In this document: positions 1 to 9,270 of the stretch, in pieces
Layout of the letters: each line of letters starts with the position of its first letter
How positions within the stretch are numbered: the first letter of the stretch is position 1
NCBI GenBank assembly: GCA_003242735.1
Contig: QGVH01000003.1
Location: 1 to 64,000, forward strand
Origin: a bacterium
Lineage (GTDB): Bacteria > Gemmatimonadota > Gemmatimonadetes > Longimicrobiales > RSA9
Direction: 5' to 3'
DNA length: 64,000 nucleotides
Translations under genes and position numbers: made by a program
The notes under the pieces: model-generated
The model's input: the letters and a program-made list of their open reading frames with translations, nothing else
Databases searched by the model: none
Told to the model about the DNA's origin: nothing

Positions 1-1364
1 AGTACTCGCCCGGCCTGAACATCGACTTCTGGGTCCTCGGGCTCCAGGTGCTGGGCGTCGCCTCCATCATGGGTGGGATCAACTTCATCACCACCATCAT
101 CAACCTGCGCGCGCCGGGCATGCGGCTCATGCGCATGCCGCTGTTCACCTGGATGGCGCTCGTGGTCAGCTTCCTGCTGATCACGGCGCTGCCCGTGTTC
201 GCCGTCGCGCTGTTCTTCCTCACGTTCGACCGGTTCTGGGGCACGAAGTTCTTCGTCACGAGCGCCGGCGGCGACCCGATCCTGTGGCAGCACTTGTTCT
301 GGCTGTTCGGGCACCCCGAGGTCTACATCCTGATCCTGCCGGCGTTCGGGATCATCTCCGACGTGCTCCCGGCCTTCACCCGTAAGCCGCTCTTCGGCTA
401 CGCCATCATGGTCTACTCCGGGATCCTGATCGGCTTCATCGGGTGGGGCGTTTGGGCGCACCACATGTTCGCCACGGGACTCGGCCCGGTCGCGGACGCG
501 TTCTTCGCTGCCGCCACGATGATCATCGCGATCCCGACGGGCGTGAAGATCTTCAACTGGCTGGCCACGATGTGGGGTGGCTCGCTGCGGTTCGACACGC
601 CGATGCTCTTCTGCATCGCGCTGGTCGGGATGTTCACGATCGGCGGCATCTCCGGCGTGCACCACGCCACGGCGCCGGCCAACCTCCAGCAGACGGACAC
701 GTACTACGTCGTCGCGCACTTCCACTACGTGCTCGTCGGCGGGCTGATCATGGGCGTCTTCGCCGGCCTGTACTTCTGGCTGCCGAAGGTGACCGGCCGG
801 ATGCTGGACGAGCGGCTCGGCAAGTTGCACTTCTGGCTGACCGTGATCGGGGTGAACCTCACGTTCTTCCCGATGCACTTCGCCGGCCTGCTGGGCATGC
901 CGCGGCGCATCTTCACCTACTCGAGCGAGTTGAACCTCGGCTCGATCAACATGGTGATCACGATCGGCGGCATCATCACGGCCATCGCCACGATGATCTT
1001 CGTGTACAACCTGTGGCGGAGTCTGCGCCACGGCGCCCCGGCGGGCGACAACCCCTGGAACGCGCACACGCTGGAGTGGGCCACCACGTCGCCGCCGCCG
1101 GAGTACAACTTCGGCCGGATCCCGGAGATCCGCAGCCGTGAGCCGATGTGGGACCACCCCGAGGAGATGATCGCGGCGGCGCAGCACGTGCCCGAGAAGC
1201 CGATCCACATGCCGTCGCCGTCCTACTGGCCGATCTTCACGGCGTTCGGCATCACGCTGACGGCCGCGCTGTTCCTGACCAAGATCTGGTGGACGCCGCT
1301 CCTGGGTCTGCTGTGGACGGCGGTGGGTGTCGTCAACTGGGCGTTCGAACCACTGGAGCGCTGA
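1..1364 (+). CDS. ctaD: Cytochrome c oxidase subunit I, 5' truncated by window edge
   Basis: Catalytic subunit of an aa3-type haem-copper oxidase in the inner membrane: reduces O2 to water and pumps protons. The open frame enters from the window edge (first whole codon at base 3), leaving 453 residues of a protein usually 530-650 long; the N-terminus and its haem a His are missing. Visible motifs: HPEVYILILP (CuB His and the His-Tyr crosslink), WAHHMFATGL (CuB His pair) and VVAHFHYVLVGG (haem ligands), with many hydrophobic helices. The TGA is followed 3 bases later by the next subunit, so this is one operon. Very secure. Confidence 0.97.
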   Translation, partial: YSPGLNIDFWVLGLQVLGVASIMGGINFITTIINLRAPGMRLMRMPLFTWMALVVSFLLITALPVFAVALFFLTFDRFWGTKFFVTSAGGDPILWQHLFWLFGHPEVYILILPAFGIISDVLPAFTRKPLFGYAIMVYSGILIGFIGWGVWAHHMFATGLGPVADAFFAAATMIIAIPTGVKIFNWLATMWGGSLRFDTPMLFCIALVGMFTIGGISGVHHATAPANLQQTDTYYVVAHFHYVLVGGLIMGVFAGLYFWLPKVTGRMLDERLGKLHFWLTVIGVNLTFFPMHFAGLLGMPRRIFTYSSELNLGSINMVITIGGIITAIATMIFVYNLWRSLRHGAPAGDNPWNAHTLEWATTSPPPEYNFGRIPEIRSREPMWDHPEEMIAAAQHVPEKPIHMPSPSYWPIFTAFGITLTAALFLTKIWWTPLLGLLWTAVGVVNWAFEPLER

Positions 1365-1367
1365 ACC

Positions 1368-1949
1368 GTGGAGCACGCAGCCACGCACGAGACCGCGACC
1401 GGGCTGCCGACCTGGAAGCTCGGATTCTGGACGTTCATCGGATCCGAGACGCTGTTCTTTGGCTCGCTCATCTCGACCTACATGGTCTACAAGGGGGCGA
1501 GCGTCGTCGGCCCGTATCCGCATGAGATCCTGAACATCCCGCTCACCACGATCAGCACCTTCGTGCTGCTGATGAGCAGCTTCGCCATGGTGCTGGCGCT
1601 GGCGGGCGTGCAGCAGGGCAACCGCAAGCAGGCGCTGATCTGGCTCGCGATGACCGCCGGGCTCGGCGCCACGTTCCTGGCATTCCAGGCCTACGAGTTC
1701 ACCGAGTTCTACCGTCACGGGCTGACGCTCTCGACGAACCTGTTCGGCTCGACGTTCTTCATCCTGACCGGGTTCCACGGAGCGCACGTCACGGTGGGCG
1801 TGATCTGGCTGACGATCCTCTGGGTCATGGCCCTGCGCGGCCGGCTCGGCCCGGGTGACGCGCTCAAGGTCGAGGTCGCGGGCCTGTACTGGCACTTCGT
1901 GGACGTGGTCTGGATCGCGATCTTCACGCTCGTTTACCTGCTCCAATAG
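1368..1949 (+). CDS. ctaE: Cytochrome c oxidase subunit III
   Basis: 193-residue membrane protein of the CtaE/CoxC family; stabilises the catalytic subunit of the oxidase. Five hydrophobic segments are visible. Family signatures are FWTFIGSETLFFGSLIST near the N-terminus, TGFHGAHVTVGVIWL, and YWHFVDVVWIAIFTLVYL at the C-terminus. It is the short five-helix form typical of caa3-type operons, not the seven-helix form of about 260 residues. The GTG start is 3 bases after the ctaD stop; no other in-frame start keeps the N-terminus intact. Subunit IV follows. Confidence 0.95.
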   Translation: MEHAATHETATGLPTWKLGFWTFIGSETLFFGSLISTYMVYKGASVVGPYPHEILNIPLTTISTFVLLMSSFAMVLALAGVQQGNRKQALIWLAMTAGLGATFLAFQAYEFTEFYRHGLTLSTNLFGSTFFILTGFHGAHVTVGVIWLTILWVMALRGRLGPGDALKVEVAGLYWHFVDVVWIAIFTLVYLLQ

Positions 1950-1952
1950 GGG

Positions 1953-2297
1953 ATGGACGCTATGCGAGCAGACGCGGAGGGCTCCGTGGGACAGGAGATC
2001 GAGCGCGGCACCCACAGCCACCCGACCTGGAAGACGTACACGATGGTCGCGATCGTGCTCGCGATCATCACGGCTGCCGAGGTCGCGGTCTTCTACGTCC
2101 CGTCGCTGGAGGGGGCGCTGGTGCCGATCCTGCTGGCGCTCTCGGCCGCCAAGTTCTCCCTGGTCGTGATGTTCTACATGCACCTGAAGTTCGACAGCAG
2201 GATCTTCAGCGGGGTGTTCCTGGCGCCGATGAGTCTGGCCATGGTGGTCATCATCGGGCTGATCCTGCTGTTCAAGGTGCTGCCGCTGTACCGTTGA
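1953..2297 (+). CDS. ctaF: Cytochrome c oxidase subunit IV family protein
   Basis: 114-residue small oxidase subunit of the prokaryotic COX4 family. A polar N-terminus is followed by three membrane helices: around TYTMVAIVLAIITAAEVAVF, VPILLALSAAKFSLVVMFYM, and LAMVVIIGLILLFKVLP. FYMHLKFD is the usual family signature after helix 2. It starts 3 bases after the subunit III stop, so I, III and IV form one transcript. A second ATG three codons in is an alternative start. Confidence 0.92.
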   Translation: MDAMRADAEGSVGQEIERGTHSHPTWKTYTMVAIVLAIITAAEVAVFYVPSLEGALVPILLALSAAKFSLVVMFYMHLKFDSRIFSGVFLAPMSLAMVVIIGLILLFKVLPLYR

Positions 2298-2388
2298 GGG
2301 ACACGACCGCCGCGCCTGCGCCCTGCTTGCAGGACGACGGCGCGCCTGCTGGGGGAGCCCGATCTCCACGCCAGCGTGAATGAACGGT

Positions 2389-2425
2389 ACCGAGCCCGGT
2401 GGGGTGGCACCCCACCGGGCTCGGT
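2389..2425 (+). terminator. Perfect 18-bp hairpin ending the oxidase operon
   Basis: ACCGAGCCCGGTGGGGTG at 2389-2406 is exactly complementary to 2408-2425, with one base between the arms; in RNA it would fold as about 16 pairs with a small loop. It lies 90 bases after the last oxidase gene. Only a short T-rich stretch (TTGTCC) follows, so it may act as an RNA-end stabiliser or a weak intrinsic terminator. Confidence 0.7.
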
Positions 2426-2480
2426 TGTCCTGGGCCGCGCCGCTCTGTCAGGTCCGGGCCGGCCGCGCCGGGTGCGCGGC

Positions 2481-2775
2481 TCTGGCCGGTGCGGCGAACG
2501 TCCATGCGTGCCGGGTGCGCGGCTCTGGTCGGCGCGGCGAACGTCCATGCGCGCCGGGCGCGCGGCTCTGGCCGGCGCGGCGAACGTCCATACTCGCGAG
2601 GTCCTACGGCAACGCTCTGGAGCTTCGCTGCCTCCGACGCGGCCAACTTCCAAAGCGCGGAACGGGGCGGCGTTGCGTTGGAACCTTGCCGCGCCCAGCG
2701 CAGCAAACTTCCAAGGCGCCGGGGCGAGCGGCGTCGAGTGTGGGACCTTGCCGCGGCCCCGCGGCGAGGGCATGC
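2481..2775. repeat. Palindromic tandem repeat array, copy 1
   Basis: The left part (2481-2609) is three direct units of about 43 bp sharing GCGGCGAACGTCCAT. The right part, read on the minus strand, contains the same kind of units as the arrays near 25.2 and 36.2 kb: GGAAGTT followed by an imperfect palindrome GCCGCG(C)...GCGGCAA and TCCAACGC. Its reverse complement lines up by eye with 36150-36290 over roughly 120 bases. It lies in the gap between the oxidase genes (+) and a convergent membrane-protein gene (-). No gene is recognised in 2298-2952. Confidence 0.65.
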
Positions 2776-2952
2776 TGGGTTGCCCGGAGAAGGGCGCGCT
2801 GCACGCCCGCGCCCCGGCCGGGGCAGCGATCACTGTTGCAGGAGGCCGCGCCCGTGCCAACAAACCGCGCTGCGCTGCGCGGGCCGCAGCGGCGCCTGCC
2901 GCTCCCCCTCGCCCGGGCGGCGTCGAGCGCCGGACCGGGGCGACAACAGCAG

Positions 2953-3918
2953 CTAGACCGGCCGCTCCAGCGGGTGCTTCCGGTCGCTCAGCAGGCGCCG
3001 GAGCGCCGGATGCTCGCGCCACAGGTAGATGCCGACCGCCACGGCGGCGAGGATGTTGGCAGCCGCGATCGCCCACCACGCGATCGCGTCCAGCAGCCAC
3101 GAGGCGATGAGCGCGATCAGCCCGATGAACAGGGTCTCGAAAGTGACAAAGAGCAGGACGAACGCGAGCAGCAGCGGCGGGTGCTGCTCGGCCTCGACTG
3201 CGAGCGCGGCCGCGATCATCCCCGCGACCAGGAATGCGGTTACGTGCAAGAAGGTGTAGCCCAGGATGGTGATGGCGTCGATGCGCACCTGCGCGGCGTG
3301 GTTCGCGCCGTAGAACAGCGCCGACCCCAGCGCGGCGGGGGTGAAGAACAAGCGTCCAGCCACTGCGTCGATGATGAAGAACCAGACGGCGACGGTGGCA
3401 GCGCCGATGAGACCGGCAATGACGCCCTCGCGGATGATGCGGTGGCTCGCCAGCTTTTCCATCCAGGACTCGCCGGGCGCGGCGTGCAGCAGGCGCAGGC
3501 CGGCCATGAGCACCACGCCCGCGATGACATCGCCCGCCAGCACCTGCGGCCAGCCTAGCGCGTCCACCACGTCCACGCCTGTGATGAGCACGCCCGCGTA
3601 GAACGCGACGTCGAAGAGCAGGAACCCCAGCACCGCGCCGAGCAGGATGTTCGGCGCAAACCGAATGCGCGGCAGCAGCTCCGCCATCACGATGCCCAGG
3701 AGCGTGAAGGCGATGTAGTGCAAGAGTGTGTAGAGCACGACCATCCCGGCGCCGACCCGCACCTGCTCGACGTCGAGCACGACGCTGGCGAGGAAGGCCG
3801 GTGTGTGGAAGGGGCGGCCCTGGAGTGTGTCCACGATCAGGAACCACAACGCCAGGGCCGTCGCCGCCAGGATCCCCGCCAGCCCGCCGCGAACCACGGT
3901 GCTGCGTGGACGTCGCAT
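2953..3918 (-). CDS. Internally duplicated integral membrane protein
   Basis: 321 residues, about eight hydrophobic helices, no recognised catalytic motif. The two halves are homologous: each begins with a short basic stretch and RGGLAG or REGVIAG, runs through a helix ending in WFLIVD or WFFIID, then GRPFHTPAFL or GRLFFTPAAL. So it arose by duplication of a four-helix unit. The second of two nearby ATGs was chosen because GGAGG sits 5 bases before it; the other start adds four residues. It faces the oxidase operon tail-to-tail. Function unknown; a link to respiration is only suggested by position. Confidence 0.8.
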   Translation of the reverse strand: MRRPRSTVVRGGLAGILAATALALWFLIVDTLQGRPFHTPAFLASVVLDVEQVRVGAGMVVLYTLLHYIAFTLLGIVMAELLPRIRFAPNILLGAVLGFLLFDVAFYAGVLITGVDVVDALGWPQVLAGDVIAGVVLMAGLRLLHAAPGESWMEKLASHRIIREGVIAGLIGAATVAVWFFIIDAVAGRLFFTPAALGSALFYGANHAAQVRIDAITILGYTFLHVTAFLVAGMIAAALAVEAEQHPPLLLAFVLLFVTFETLFIGLIALIASWLLDAIAWWAIAAANILAAVAVGIYLWREHPALRRLLSDRKHPLERPV

Positions 3919-4111
3919 GGCTGCCTCCATCTCTCTGGAGGTTCGCGCCTGGGGCCGGGCCCAGTTCCCGGCCCGCCCGGCCGGCCCCGAACCGGGCCGG
4001 TCGAGTCAACCGTCGAGCGGGGCGGGGTCGCAGGACGGCCCCGAGAGCGCCGGCAGGGCCGCGAGCGGCGCCCGCCCCGGAACGTGCCTTCGTGCGTCCG
4101 TCCTCTCCGGC

Positions 4112-4552
4112 TCACCCCAGCCGATAGAGGAGCACGTACACCGCGACGCCGGTGACCGACACGTACAGCCACACGGGGAGCGCCCAGCGCGCCACCGTGC
4201 GGTGCCGGTCGTACTGGCGTCGCAGCGCGCGCCGCAACGTCACCAGGACCAGCGGGAGCACCAGCGCGGCGAGCACCGCGTGGGAGGCCAGGATCGCGAA
4301 ATACAGGGTGCGAGCCCAGCCCTGGCCCTGGTACGGTACTGATCCAACCTGCACATGGTAGACCAGATAGGAGACCAGGAACAGCACGGAGACGGCCGCG
4401 GCGGTCAGCATGCAGGCGCGGTGTGCGCGGCGTCGTCCCCGCCGGATGGCGATCCAGCCGGCGACCAGCGCGATCGTGCTGGTCGCGTTGAGCGCAGCGT
4501 TGAGGTGGGGCAGGTTCGGTACCGCCGAATGGATCAGATCGACCATCTTCAT
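4112..4552 (-). CDS. DUF420 (CtaM-like) membrane protein
   Basis: 146 residues with four membrane helices. PNLPHLNAALNATSTIALV, RAHRACMLTAAAVSVLFLVS and the end WALPVWLYVSVTGVAVYVLL are the usual DUF420 landmarks. Staphylococcal CtaM, a member of this family, is needed for function of an aa3-type terminal oxidase, so nearness to the oxidase genes fits an assembly role. The open frame extends 60 codons further upstream, but that part is Arg/Pro-rich and unlike the family; the ATG (M-K-M-V-D) just before the conserved block was preferred. A 9-bp inverted repeat lies at 4561-4580 in its leader. Confidence 0.82.
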   Translation of the reverse strand: MKMVDLIHSAVPNLPHLNAALNATSTIALVAGWIAIRRGRRRAHRACMLTAAAVSVLFLVSYLVYHVQVGSVPYQGQGWARTLYFAILASHAVLAALVLPLVLVTLRRALRRQYDRHRTVARWALPVWLYVSVTGVAVYVLLYRLG

Positions 4553-5210
4553 CCAGGCCCGGGGCCGCTCCAGCGGCCCCGCTGGGTCCGCTCGGGGCCC
4601 CGCCGGGCGCCGTGGGCGTCGCCACTGCGGGCAGGTGCATACACCGGTACCCGCGCGGCGGGACTCCGGTCCTCGCCCGACGCGTGGCCAAGGGCGGCGA
4701 CGGGCCGTGTCCCAACGTCTCATCTCGGACAACGCATCGTGGGGGCCGGCACAGCGCCGCCTACGTCGGGATAAAGGTACGGCCGGTCCAGCCGGGGTGT
4801 CACCACGGGGTCGCCCGCCGGCTCCCGGCGCCTTGCTTGCGGACGGTGACGCCGCCCCCCCAAGTTCGCCCGGCGAAGAAGACCGCCGTACCCCGGCTTC
4901 GGGAATACCTGGGGAAGCACGAGCCGGTTAGGCGCGAGTACGACGAGCTCGAATTCAGGTGCGCATGCGGGTTCGACGAGGCGACGGCCGAGGACCGCGA
5001 GGCGTATGCGCAGGCGAATGGCGAGTCCATTCGCCGCATCATCGACCTCGCCCTCGGGGCCGGTGATCGTCGGGACCTGTGAGGCGCGCGTCGCCCGGCG
5101 GCCACGGCACGAACGCGATCCGGCTCGCGGCCAGCGAGCCCCGGAACCCCTGAGGTGCGCCGGCCACGAATGGGCGGCGCGTAGCCCACGACAACAACCG
5201 GGGGATGTCA
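4553..5210. other. Gap with possible gene remnant
   Basis: No convincing complete gene. The plus-strand reading around 4900-5082 gives a plausible short peptide (…REYDELEFRCACGFDEATAED… to a TGA at 5080), rich in Glu/Asp with two close Cys, but it has no credible start or ribosome site and was not recognised. It may be a fragment of a small gene. Confidence 0.35.
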
Positions 5211-5969
<759 letters not shown>

Positions 5970-6087
5970 GCGTCAACGGCTCTCTTCGCCCGGCATTTGT
6001 TGGCCTGCGCGAGTTGCGTCGTCGCCGAATGGGGCGCAATGTCGCCGGTCCAGCACGTCGGCGCATGAGCGAACCACGAGGCGGTCG

Positions 6088-7002
6088 ATGCCGGATTGGG
6101 AATCGAAAAGGGTGACCGACGAGGAGGCACGCGAGCTGTGGCGCCGGGCTGCCGAGCTGCATGCGGCGGATCACTCCCGGGAGCGCCAGCGGGCGCTCGT
6201 GCGGGCTGGCGAGCGCGGCCTCACGCTCGAGGACGTCTCGGCAGCGGCGGAGGGGGCGGGCATCGGTGCGGACTACGTGCGCCTGGCCCTGGCCGAGCGC
6301 CAGTTGCCGGACGGGGATGCGATCCGGCGCGACCGCTGGACGGCGCGGTGGCTGCGGCGCGTCGTGGGCGACAGGGACGCGATCCATGTCTCGCGGGTCG
6401 TGGACGCGGAGCCGGCGCGCGTGCTCGAAGTGTTTCGCGCCATCGCGGAGCGCCCGCCGTACGACCTGCGGCTCGAGGATGGGATCGGTGAGGACCCGTT
6501 GCGCGACGGCGTCCTGATCTACCGCCGGGGTGCGCAAACCGCGTCTGAGTTCGACGGTGCGCTGGAGCTGGCGGATGCCAGGGTGGTCTTCGTCACGGTC
6601 CGCGCGGAGGACAGAGGCGCGCGCGTGCGGCTCCACGTGCCGCTCTTCCGCCGCGGCTTGAACCTCGCGGTGGGCGGCGTATCCGCCGGCGTACTCGGGG
6701 CCGGCGCGTCCTGGTGCGGCTGGGCGCTGGGCGGGGCGGTAGCCGCGGGGCTCGGTGTGGCGTCGCTGGCTGCGCTGGCGGTGCCCGCGGGCGTCGGCGC
6801 CCTTGCGGGCGGTGCCCTCGGGCTCGGCGGCTTCCGCCGGCTCTACCACGGCCTCGTGCGCAGGGCGGAGGTTGCGCTGGGCGGTCTACTCGGCGCCGTG
6901 GCGGTCGAGGCGGAGGGCAGGGCGCCGGGTGTACTCCGGGCGCTCGAGCTGGGTGGCGCCGCCGGCCGGCAGCGGTCTGGCGAGGCCGAAGGCCGCGAGT
7001 GA
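6088..7002 (+). CDS. Hypothetical protein with C-terminal glycine-rich membrane region
   Basis: 304 residues, not recognised. Residues 1-75 are helical and charged (TDEEARELWRRAAEL, then a segment resembling a helix-turn-helix or coiled region). The middle third looks like a small alpha/beta or SRPBCC-like fold (VSRVVDAEPARVLEVFRAI), which is only a guess. Residues about 190-255 are two Gly/Ala-rich hydrophobic stretches consistent with a membrane hairpin. GAGG lies 7 bases before the ATG. A strong hairpin follows the stop. Confidence 0.65.
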   Translation: MPDWESKRVTDEEARELWRRAAELHAADHSRERQRALVRAGERGLTLEDVSAAAEGAGIGADYVRLALAERQLPDGDAIRRDRWTARWLRRVVGDRDAIHVSRVVDAEPARVLEVFRAIAERPPYDLRLEDGIGEDPLRDGVLIYRRGAQTASEFDGALELADARVVFVTVRAEDRGARVRLHVPLFRRGLNLAVGGVSAGVLGAGASWCGWALGGAVAAGLGVASLAALAVPAGVGALAGGALGLGGFRRLYHGLVRRAEVALGGLLGAVAVEAEGRAPGVLRALELGGAAGRQRSGEAEGRE

Positions 7003-7027
7003 TGGCATCTCGGCCCTGGTAACAGGA

Positions 7028-7060
7028 CCGGCCTGTGCGCGAATCGCGCGCACAGACCGG
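7028..7060. terminator. Bidirectional hairpin between convergent genes
   Basis: Arms 7028-7041 (CCGGCCTGTGCGCG) and 7047-7060 pair with a single mismatch around a 5-base loop. It lies between the plus-strand hypothetical gene and the minus-strand OmpA-domain gene and could end both transcripts. No long T-run on either side. Confidence 0.6.
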
Positions 7061-7126
7061 CGTCACGCTTTCTCGGCCAGACCCCCCGTTCCCCGGTGAC
7101 CGGGCGGTGCGGGGACGACGCAGGCC

Positions 7127-8359
7127 TCAGAGCTTCACCAGCTCCACGCGCCGGTTGGCCTGGCGACCCTCCGGGGTGTCGTTGTCGCCCACCGGCTTCG
7201 TGTCGCCGAAGCCCTGGGTCTCCAGGCGGCCGGCGTCGATCCCGTGCTTCGTCGCCAGGTAGTCCTTGACCGCGGCGGCCCGCTTCTCCGAGAGGACCAG
7301 GTTGGACTGCGGGTTGCCGGTGCTGTCCGTGTGGCCCTCGATGCGGATCCGGAGGTCGGGGTGCGCCTTCAGCATGTCGGCGATCTCCTCGAGCGTCGGC
7401 GTGCTCTCCGGCCGCAGGCGGTCCGAGCCCGTGTCGAAGTAGATCCCCTGCGTGGCGACGCGGCCGTCCGCCACCAGCGCGTCGTACAGCGTCTGGCCGC
7501 CCGCCATGATGCGCAGGTCTGCGATCATGCGCGGACTCTCGGCGCTCCATCCGTTCATGACGACGCGGATGCGGTTCGAGCGGCCCATCTTGAGGTTGGG
7601 CGCGTTGAGCGCGCGGTGCTCGTCGGCGTAGAGCTTCAGGTAGTCGCCATCCACGGCGATCCGGATGCGCGCCGGCCGCTCCTCGGTGTTGACCTTGAAC
7701 CCGCCCCGGGGCTCGACTCCGCCCGCGCGGGCCCAGGCCGACGATTCGTCGATGTAGAGGACGCCTTCGCCGTTCTCGCCCCAGCTCATCTCCAGCGGGT
7801 TCCCGCTGCCGACGACGTCGAACTCGATGGTGAAGCGCTCGGGGAGCACCTCGGGGAGCTCGATGTAGAACTCGCCATCGCCCGCGTCGCTCAGCCAGCG
7901 TCGGCCCTGCCACTCGACGACCTGCATGCTCCCGGCGCGGAACTCGAGGCGGCGGGGGAAGTTGCCGACGCGGTCGTTGGCGAAGTCGTCCACGAAGAGG
8001 ACGCGGTCCCCGGGGACGAAGTCGAAGTTCGCCCAGGCGCCCTCGCCCGGCTTGAGCGCCGCGGCGGCGCCGTGCCCCACGACGTTGCCCTGCGCATCCG
8101 TCACGACGACGGGCTTGCCGGCCTGTTCGGCCTCCTCGATGCACGCGGCGTCGGTCACCGCACACGTGGCGGCGTTCTCCGCCTTGTCGAGCGCTCTCTC
8201 CACGGCCTGCTCGGCCCGCTGCTCGACACGCTGTTCGACTTTCTCCTTGACGCGCCGCTTGAGCCGGTCGCCCAGGCCTTGCGCGCCCGCCGGGCTCGCG
8301 ACCCCGGCCAGGAGGATGACCACCAGGCCCAGGGTGAGCCTGCGGGACGTTCGTTTCAT
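7127..8359 (-). CDS. OmpA-family outer-membrane/periplasmic protein
   Basis: 410 residues. Signal peptide with cleavage after PAGA-Q (about residue 27), then a heptad-like charged segment (RLKRRVKEKVEQRVEQRAEQ) likely to form a coiled coil, a central beta-rich domain of unknown family (residues ~90-280), and a C-terminal OmpA domain. The OmpA peptidoglycan-binding landmarks are IRIEGHTDSTGNPQSNLVLS and a RQANRRVELV end. Such proteins tether the outer membrane to murein. It starts at an ATG followed by MKRT, with plausible purine-rich sequence upstream. Single gene. Confidence 0.88.
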   Translation of the reverse strand: MKRTSRRLTLGLVVILLAGVASPAGAQGLGDRLKRRVKEKVEQRVEQRAEQAVERALDKAENAATCAVTDAACIEEAEQAGKPVVVTDAQGNVVGHGAAAALKPGEGAWANFDFVPGDRVLFVDDFANDRVGNFPRRLEFRAGSMQVVEWQGRRWLSDAGDGEFYIELPEVLPERFTIEFDVVGSGNPLEMSWGENGEGVLYIDESSAWARAGGVEPRGGFKVNTEERPARIRIAVDGDYLKLYADEHRALNAPNLKMGRSNRIRVVMNGWSAESPRMIADLRIMAGGQTLYDALVADGRVATQGIYFDTGSDRLRPESTPTLEEIADMLKAHPDLRIRIEGHTDSTGNPQSNLVLSEKRAAAVKDYLATKHGIDAGRLETQGFGDTKPVGDNDTPEGRQANRRVELVKL

Positions 8360-9270
8360 GGTTCGCTCCTCGTCGTGGATGTGACGTTCGGTCGGGCCGG
8401 GAGTTCATCCCCGTGCTCCGACCTCGGATCACAGGTGTCGCGGCGTCCCCGGCCGCGTGGGGCTGCCCGCGCGGCCCTGCGAGCGGCCGCACGGTCGGGG
8501 GGCGACCCCTGCCGCATGGTCTCCCCGTGAACTCTCGTTTGCGACGCGTTCCCTCAGCGTTCGCCGGCCGTTGGGCGGCGCGCGGTGGCTGGAGGGCGAA
8601 GGGGCCGGTGCAGTGACTCTCCCTTTACATCGTCGCGGAACGGTCAGCGCGCATCACGCGCACCGCGCAGCATGCGATTCGGCGCGGAGGTCTCGTCGAG
8701 CGGGTCGAGTGCGGGGCGGGTGAACGGGTCGGCCGTGGCCTCGGCGCGCGAGCGGCGCGATCCCGACGCTTCCCGGCACCACGGCCTCGCCCCGGGCGGT
8801 CGAGTCGCTCTCGCCGTGGGGGTCTCGGGCGACGTCGTGTGCCTCCTCGATCCCGGGCGAGGCGAGCGCCTCGGAGAGCGCTGCCGCAGGCACGGGAATC
8901 CATTGTGTCGAGCACGCCAACGCGGCGGGTGGCCGCGCCGGCAGGCCAGTGCTCGCGCAGCCGGCCGATCCTGTAAGGATAGGGGAGTACCAGGCGTCCG
9001 GCAACTCCGATCGCCGACCCACTGCAGCCGTCCGGCGACGTTCAGGACCGGTGCGCCTACCGGGAGCGTGTCCGGCGAGAGGTCCACCGGCGGCCCGCCG
9101 TCCGCCGGCGAGAAGAGCGCGACGCGGAACCTCAGCGCGTAGGACGCGGACGTGTCCGAACCCGGAGGGGTCATCGAGGGTGATGCGAAGACGTGGAGAA
9201 CTTGCCCGCCCGGCCGGGATCGGGGTAGCTTACCCGCACTCGTTGTCGAAACATCACCGGAGTTGCTCCC
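8360..9270. other. Long gap containing a broken reading frame
   Basis: About 900 bases without an intact gene. 8654-9174 on the minus strand reads like a frameshifted gene (listed separately). 8360-8650 shows no gene, repeat or terminator that I can support. Confidence 0.5.
8654..9174 (-). pseudogene. Frameshifted remnant, unknown family
   Basis: Starting at an ATG at 9174, the minus strand reads a peptide with high third-position GC (SYALRFRVALFSPADGG, then LPVGAPVLNVAGRLQW) up to about 9025. Coding character then continues in a different frame (ELPDAWYSPILTGSAG … IPVPAAALSEALASPG) to a stop at 8654. The composition switch suggests one gene with a frameshift, either real or a sequencing error. 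Neither half was recognised; no ribosome site is visible at the ATG. Confidence 0.35.
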
